A DNA stretch of 64,000 nucleotides, taken from positions 682,001 to 746,000 of the forward strand of contig NC_015177.1 of NCBI RefSeq assembly GCF_000190735.1. The letters are read 5' to 3'. Below are positions 61,472-64,000 of the stretch, piece after piece (position 1 is the first letter of the stretch; each line of letters begins with the position of its first letter). The translations under genes and the position numbers were made by a program. The DNA comes from Pseudopedobacter saltans DSM 12145 (GTDB lineage Bacteria > Bacteroidota > Bacteroidia > Sphingobacteriales > Sphingobacteriaceae). The notes under the pieces were generated by a model. It had not been told where the DNA came from. It did no database searches and worked only from the letters and a program-made list of their open reading frames with translations.

Positions 61472-63541
61472 ATGAAATTCTTCTTTCCAGAATTCTTATT
61501 AGGATTGTTCTTGATAGCCATTCCGGTAATCATTCACCTTTTTAATTTTCGGAAATTTAAGAAAGTTTACTTCTCCAATACCAGACTCCTTCAGGAAATA
61601 AAAATACAGACTTCTCGTCGCGAAAAACTAAAAGAACGTTTAATTCTTCTTACCAGGATTTTAGCAATTAGTTTTCTTGTTTTAGCATTTGCAAAGCCCT
61701 ATTTTTCTAATCAAAAACAAGATAGCGGATTAGACGATGATATAGTAAGTATTTATATTGATAATTCTTACTCTATGGATGCCGTAGCAGACAATGGAAG
61801 TTTGCTGGAGGAAGCAAAGAAAAAAGCAAGGGAAGTAACAGCAGCTTTTGGGTTGAATGCGAAATTTCAGTTGATAACTAATCAATTTGCAGGAAGTCAG
61901 AAGAGGTTGTTGACCAGGAACGAATTTTTATCTGAGCTGGATTCAGTAGAAATCTCATCCCAGTCGAACAATTTGGCTAAAGTAGTACAATATCAAAAAG
62001 ACTTTTTATCGGTCTATAAAAATACAAACAAGCATTTGTTTCTAATATCCGATTTTCAGAAAAATACAAATGAAAATCAGCTTCAGATAGATTCTGCTAT
62101 TGACTACAATATCATCTCTTTAAAGCCGCATAACCTTCCTAATGTTTCTGTAGACAGTACCTGGTTTATTTCACCGATCCATCAGCCTTTAGCAGAAGAG
62201 AAACTGGTGGTGCGACTGAAAAATCATTCCGATCAGCTCATAGAAAATATTCCGTTATCGTTAAAAATAGATGGGCAGTCGAAGGCCATAGGAAATATCA
62301 GTATCAAGGGAAATCAGTCTGTAACAGATACGCTGACATTTTCCGGGCTAGGTGCCGGTTGGCAAAAAGGGGAGTTATCCATTAAAGATTATCCGGTTAT
62401 TTTTGACGATCACCTGAACTTTGCTTTTGAGGTAACGTCGAAATTGAAGCTGACTATTATTAGTCCTGAAAATAAACCGAATTACTTTTCCATAGCCTAC
62501 GGAACCGATCCTTTTTTTGAGGTAAATAATATAAGCGAAAGTCAGATAAACTATACTGCACTAAAGGAAAACGATTTGGTTGTACTTAATGATTTACCAC
62601 AAGTTGCGTCGGGACTGGGCCAGCAATTAAAAGCTTATACAGAAAATGGAGGGAATTTAGCTGTTTTTATGCCGCTTAATGCTGATTTGCCTTCTTACCA
62701 GTCTTTTTTGCAGCTCATACAGGTTGACTATCCCACAGCAATTAAAACGGATAGTGTCAAAGCAGATAAATTTAATAGTAAGCACCCCGTCTTTCAGGGC
62801 TTGTTCGACCGAACAGATGAACAAATCGATTTACCCAAGGCGAGTACTTATTTTCTACTTACCCAAAAAGTTCGTACCACAAAGTCAGTATTATTGCAGG
62901 AAGGTAATATTTCCTTGTTTAATGCTTATACTTTAGGTAAAGGAAATATCTATTTATCTGCTTATCCCTTAGATAGAAAAGCTTCAAATTTTGCGCATCA
63001 CGGTTTATTTTTGCCTTTGTGTTTCAAAATGGCGATGCTTAATAATGCCAAGAGACCTCTTTTTTATCAGATTGGAAATACAGAGCGTTTATTTCTTGAC
63101 AATAAAGCGAATGTAAATGGCGAAAATCTGCGCTTAAAAAATGGAGATATAGAAATCATTCCCGAAGTTACACAAACACCATCAGGTATGTCTTTATATT
63201 TTGCCGATCAGATAAAGCGACCAGGATTTTATGAACTTTTTGATTTAGGTAAATTGATTGATGTGCTGGCTTTTAATGATGATAGAAATGAATCTGCAAA
63301 TGCCTTTTACAACGAATCGGAATTGAGCAAGCTTTTTGGTCCAGCACCCGTAAAAATATTAAAAGGCAGAGAATCTTCGGTAACAAATCAAATAAAAGAC
63401 GAGAAATTAGGTGTGTCATTATGGAAACTTTGTCTAATTTTGGCGCTGTTATTTTTAGCGATAGAAATCTTGCTAATAAGATTTTTTACAGTTGACGGAG
63501 TCGCTTTCCAAAAGAAAGGTTTAAGAAATCAAAAACATTAG
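61472..63541 (+). CDS. BatA-domain (aerotolerance-type) membrane protein
   Basis: A 689-aa protein with the BatA N-terminal double membrane segment (MKFFFPEFLLGLFLIAIPVI, then a second helix about 55-70), the hallmark IHLFNFRKFKKVYFSNTRLL, and a von Willebrand A-like domain with the MIDAS-like DNSYSM motif (about 95-101). A last membrane helix lies near the C-terminus (about 645-665). Bacteroidota carry this ahead of a dihydroorotase homologue. Its role is envelope-related and poorly defined. Confidence 0.85.
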   Translation: MKFFFPEFLLGLFLIAIPVIIHLFNFRKFKKVYFSNTRLLQEIKIQTSRREKLKERLILLTRILAISFLVLAFAKPYFSNQKQDSGLDDDIVSIYIDNSYSMDAVADNGSLLEEAKKKAREVTAAFGLNAKFQLITNQFAGSQKRLLTRNEFLSELDSVEISSQSNNLAKVVQYQKDFLSVYKNTNKHLFLISDFQKNTNENQLQIDSAIDYNIISLKPHNLPNVSVDSTWFISPIHQPLAEEKLVVRLKNHSDQLIENIPLSLKIDGQSKAIGNISIKGNQSVTDTLTFSGLGAGWQKGELSIKDYPVIFDDHLNFAFEVTSKLKLTIISPENKPNYFSIAYGTDPFFEVNNISESQINYTALKENDLVVLNDLPQVASGLGQQLKAYTENGGNLAVFMPLNADLPSYQSFLQLIQVDYPTAIKTDSVKADKFNSKHPVFQGLFDRTDEQIDLPKASTYFLLTQKVRTTKSVLLQEGNISLFNAYTLGKGNIYLSAYPLDRKASNFAHHGLFLPLCFKMAMLNNAKRPLFYQIGNTERLFLDNKANVNGENLRLKNGDIEIIPEVTQTPSGMSLYFADQIKRPGFYELFDLGKLIDVLAFNDDRNESANAFYNESELSKLFGPAPVKILKGRESSVTNQIKDEKLGVSLWKLCLILALLFLAIEILLIRFFTVDGVAFQKKGLRNQKH

Positions 63542-63565
63542 CATAAAAAAAGTATTATTTATATA

Positions 63566-64000
63566 ATGAATATCCTTATAAAATCTTCTACGATAGTAGA
63601 TCCAACATCTGAATTTAATGGCAAAACAGCCGATGTTTTAATTGAGAATGGGAAGATTACAAAGATAGCTTCTTCTATTCAGGCTGATGTTGAACAAATA
63701 GACGGAAAAGGAAAATATTTAGCACCGGGATTTTTTGATTTGCATGCAAATTTAGGAGAGATTGGTGTAGAAACGAAGGAAGATTTTATTACGGGAAGTG
63801 CCGCTGCGGCTGCAGGAGGTTTTACAGGTTTGGGAATGATGCCAAATACAGATCCCGCTGTAGATTCCAAATCTCAGGTAGAATACCTGAAAAACAGAGC
63901 TAAAGGACTTTTAGTTGATATTTATCCTTATGGTACGATCTCTCAGAAAAGAGAGGGAAAAGACCTTGCAGAGTTGTATGATATGACCAATTCCGGCGCA
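63566..64000 (+). CDS. Dihydroorotase-like amidohydrolase, 5' part
   Basis: The gene runs off the window; 145 codons are visible. Opening motifs are those of dihydroorotases (KSSTIVDPTSEFNGKTADVL, GKGKYLAPGFFDLHANLGE, GGFTGLGMMPNTDP). The metal-binding motif usually reads DxHxHxRxPG; here it is DLHANLGEIG, so the second His and the Arg are replaced. That suggests a non-catalytic pyrC-like protein of the type that accompanies aspartate carbamoyltransferase, but the downstream residues must be seen. Confidence 0.8.
   Translation, partial: MNILIKSSTIVDPTSEFNGKTADVLIENGKITKIASSIQADVEQIDGKGKYLAPGFFDLHANLGEIGVETKEDFITGSAAAAAGGFTGLGMMPNTDPAVDSKSQVEYLKNRAKGLLVDIYPYGTISQKREGKDLAELYDMTNSGA

Overview
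The window looks like the chromosome of a Bacteroidota member of the Sphingobacteriaceae (Pedobacter-like). It is AT-rich, and carries FISUMP and Cys-lipobox lipoproteins, a BatA-type von Willebrand protein, a DoxDA protein, an SDR plus UxuA mannonate route, and short palindromes ending in the CATTGCGAG/GAAGCAATC core. The genus is an inference from gene content.

Layout. (1) About 1-8080 is an accessory block read mostly on the minus strand: an ADP-ribosylglycohydrolase remnant, small secreted and lipoproteins, a helicase-like ATPase and two unknown proteins, separated by G/C-tipped hairpins. It stops at a tRNA with anticodon CAT (8087-8160), whose 3' end faces it, as expected for an element integrated at a tRNA; its other end is outside the window. 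(2) 8370-19880 is ordinary chromosome: sbcD-sbcC, a PncC-like protein, a LacI repressor with a perfect palindromic operator, mannonate oxidoreductase plus mannonate dehydratase, a lipoprotein and a GH20 hexosaminidase. (3) 19880-23300 holds palindromic repeats invaded twice by the same IS110-family element in head-to-head orientation. Its upstream non-coding region reads as a bridge RNA whose guides match the palindrome target and the element's own ends. One copy has a 111-bp tandem duplication of its left end. (4) 23500-24600 has an unknown protein and an 11-copy 21-bp minisatellite.

(5) 25326-about 35370 is the most interesting part. I read it as an integron-like array: a divergently transcribed tyrosine recombinase, an attI-like region, then cassettes defined by GTTA boundaries. 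The first 9-10 bases of each of three cassettes are exactly complementary to the start of that cassette's own attC-like site. Cassette 1 (about 1.0 kb) carries merTP and a small Cys-rich protein. Cassette 2 (about 7.05 kb, very large) carries a candidate defence operon: a type IIG restriction-methylation enzyme, a frameshifted DUF4365 gene, and a membrane/SH3 protein. Cassette 3 carries a secreted TPR protein, and its attC is cut off by a transposase remnant. (6) 35370-42055 is further accessory DNA: arsR-DUF6428-small membrane protein-arsC without an arsenite pump, a Crp/Fnr-SDR pair, DoxDA/DsrE sulfur genes, a second attI-like sequence, a frameshifted arr (rifampin ADP-ribosyltransferase) and a VOC protein.

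(7) 43200-57100 has a GNAT, an MgtA-type Mg transporter and a signalling/envelope-glycan cluster: hybrid kinase, receiver, HEAT protein, and a single polypeptide joining a family 2 glycosyltransferase to an LTA-synthase-like sulfatase-fold domain, convergent with a YaiO-type outer-membrane barrel. (8) 57200-64000 is housekeeping: purC, OsmC, a Crp/Fnr regulator, a frameshifted methyltransferase, pirin, YceI, BatA and the start of a dihydroorotase homologue. Three genes (DUF4365, arr, methyltransferase) carry single frameshifts, which may be real decay or sequencing errors.
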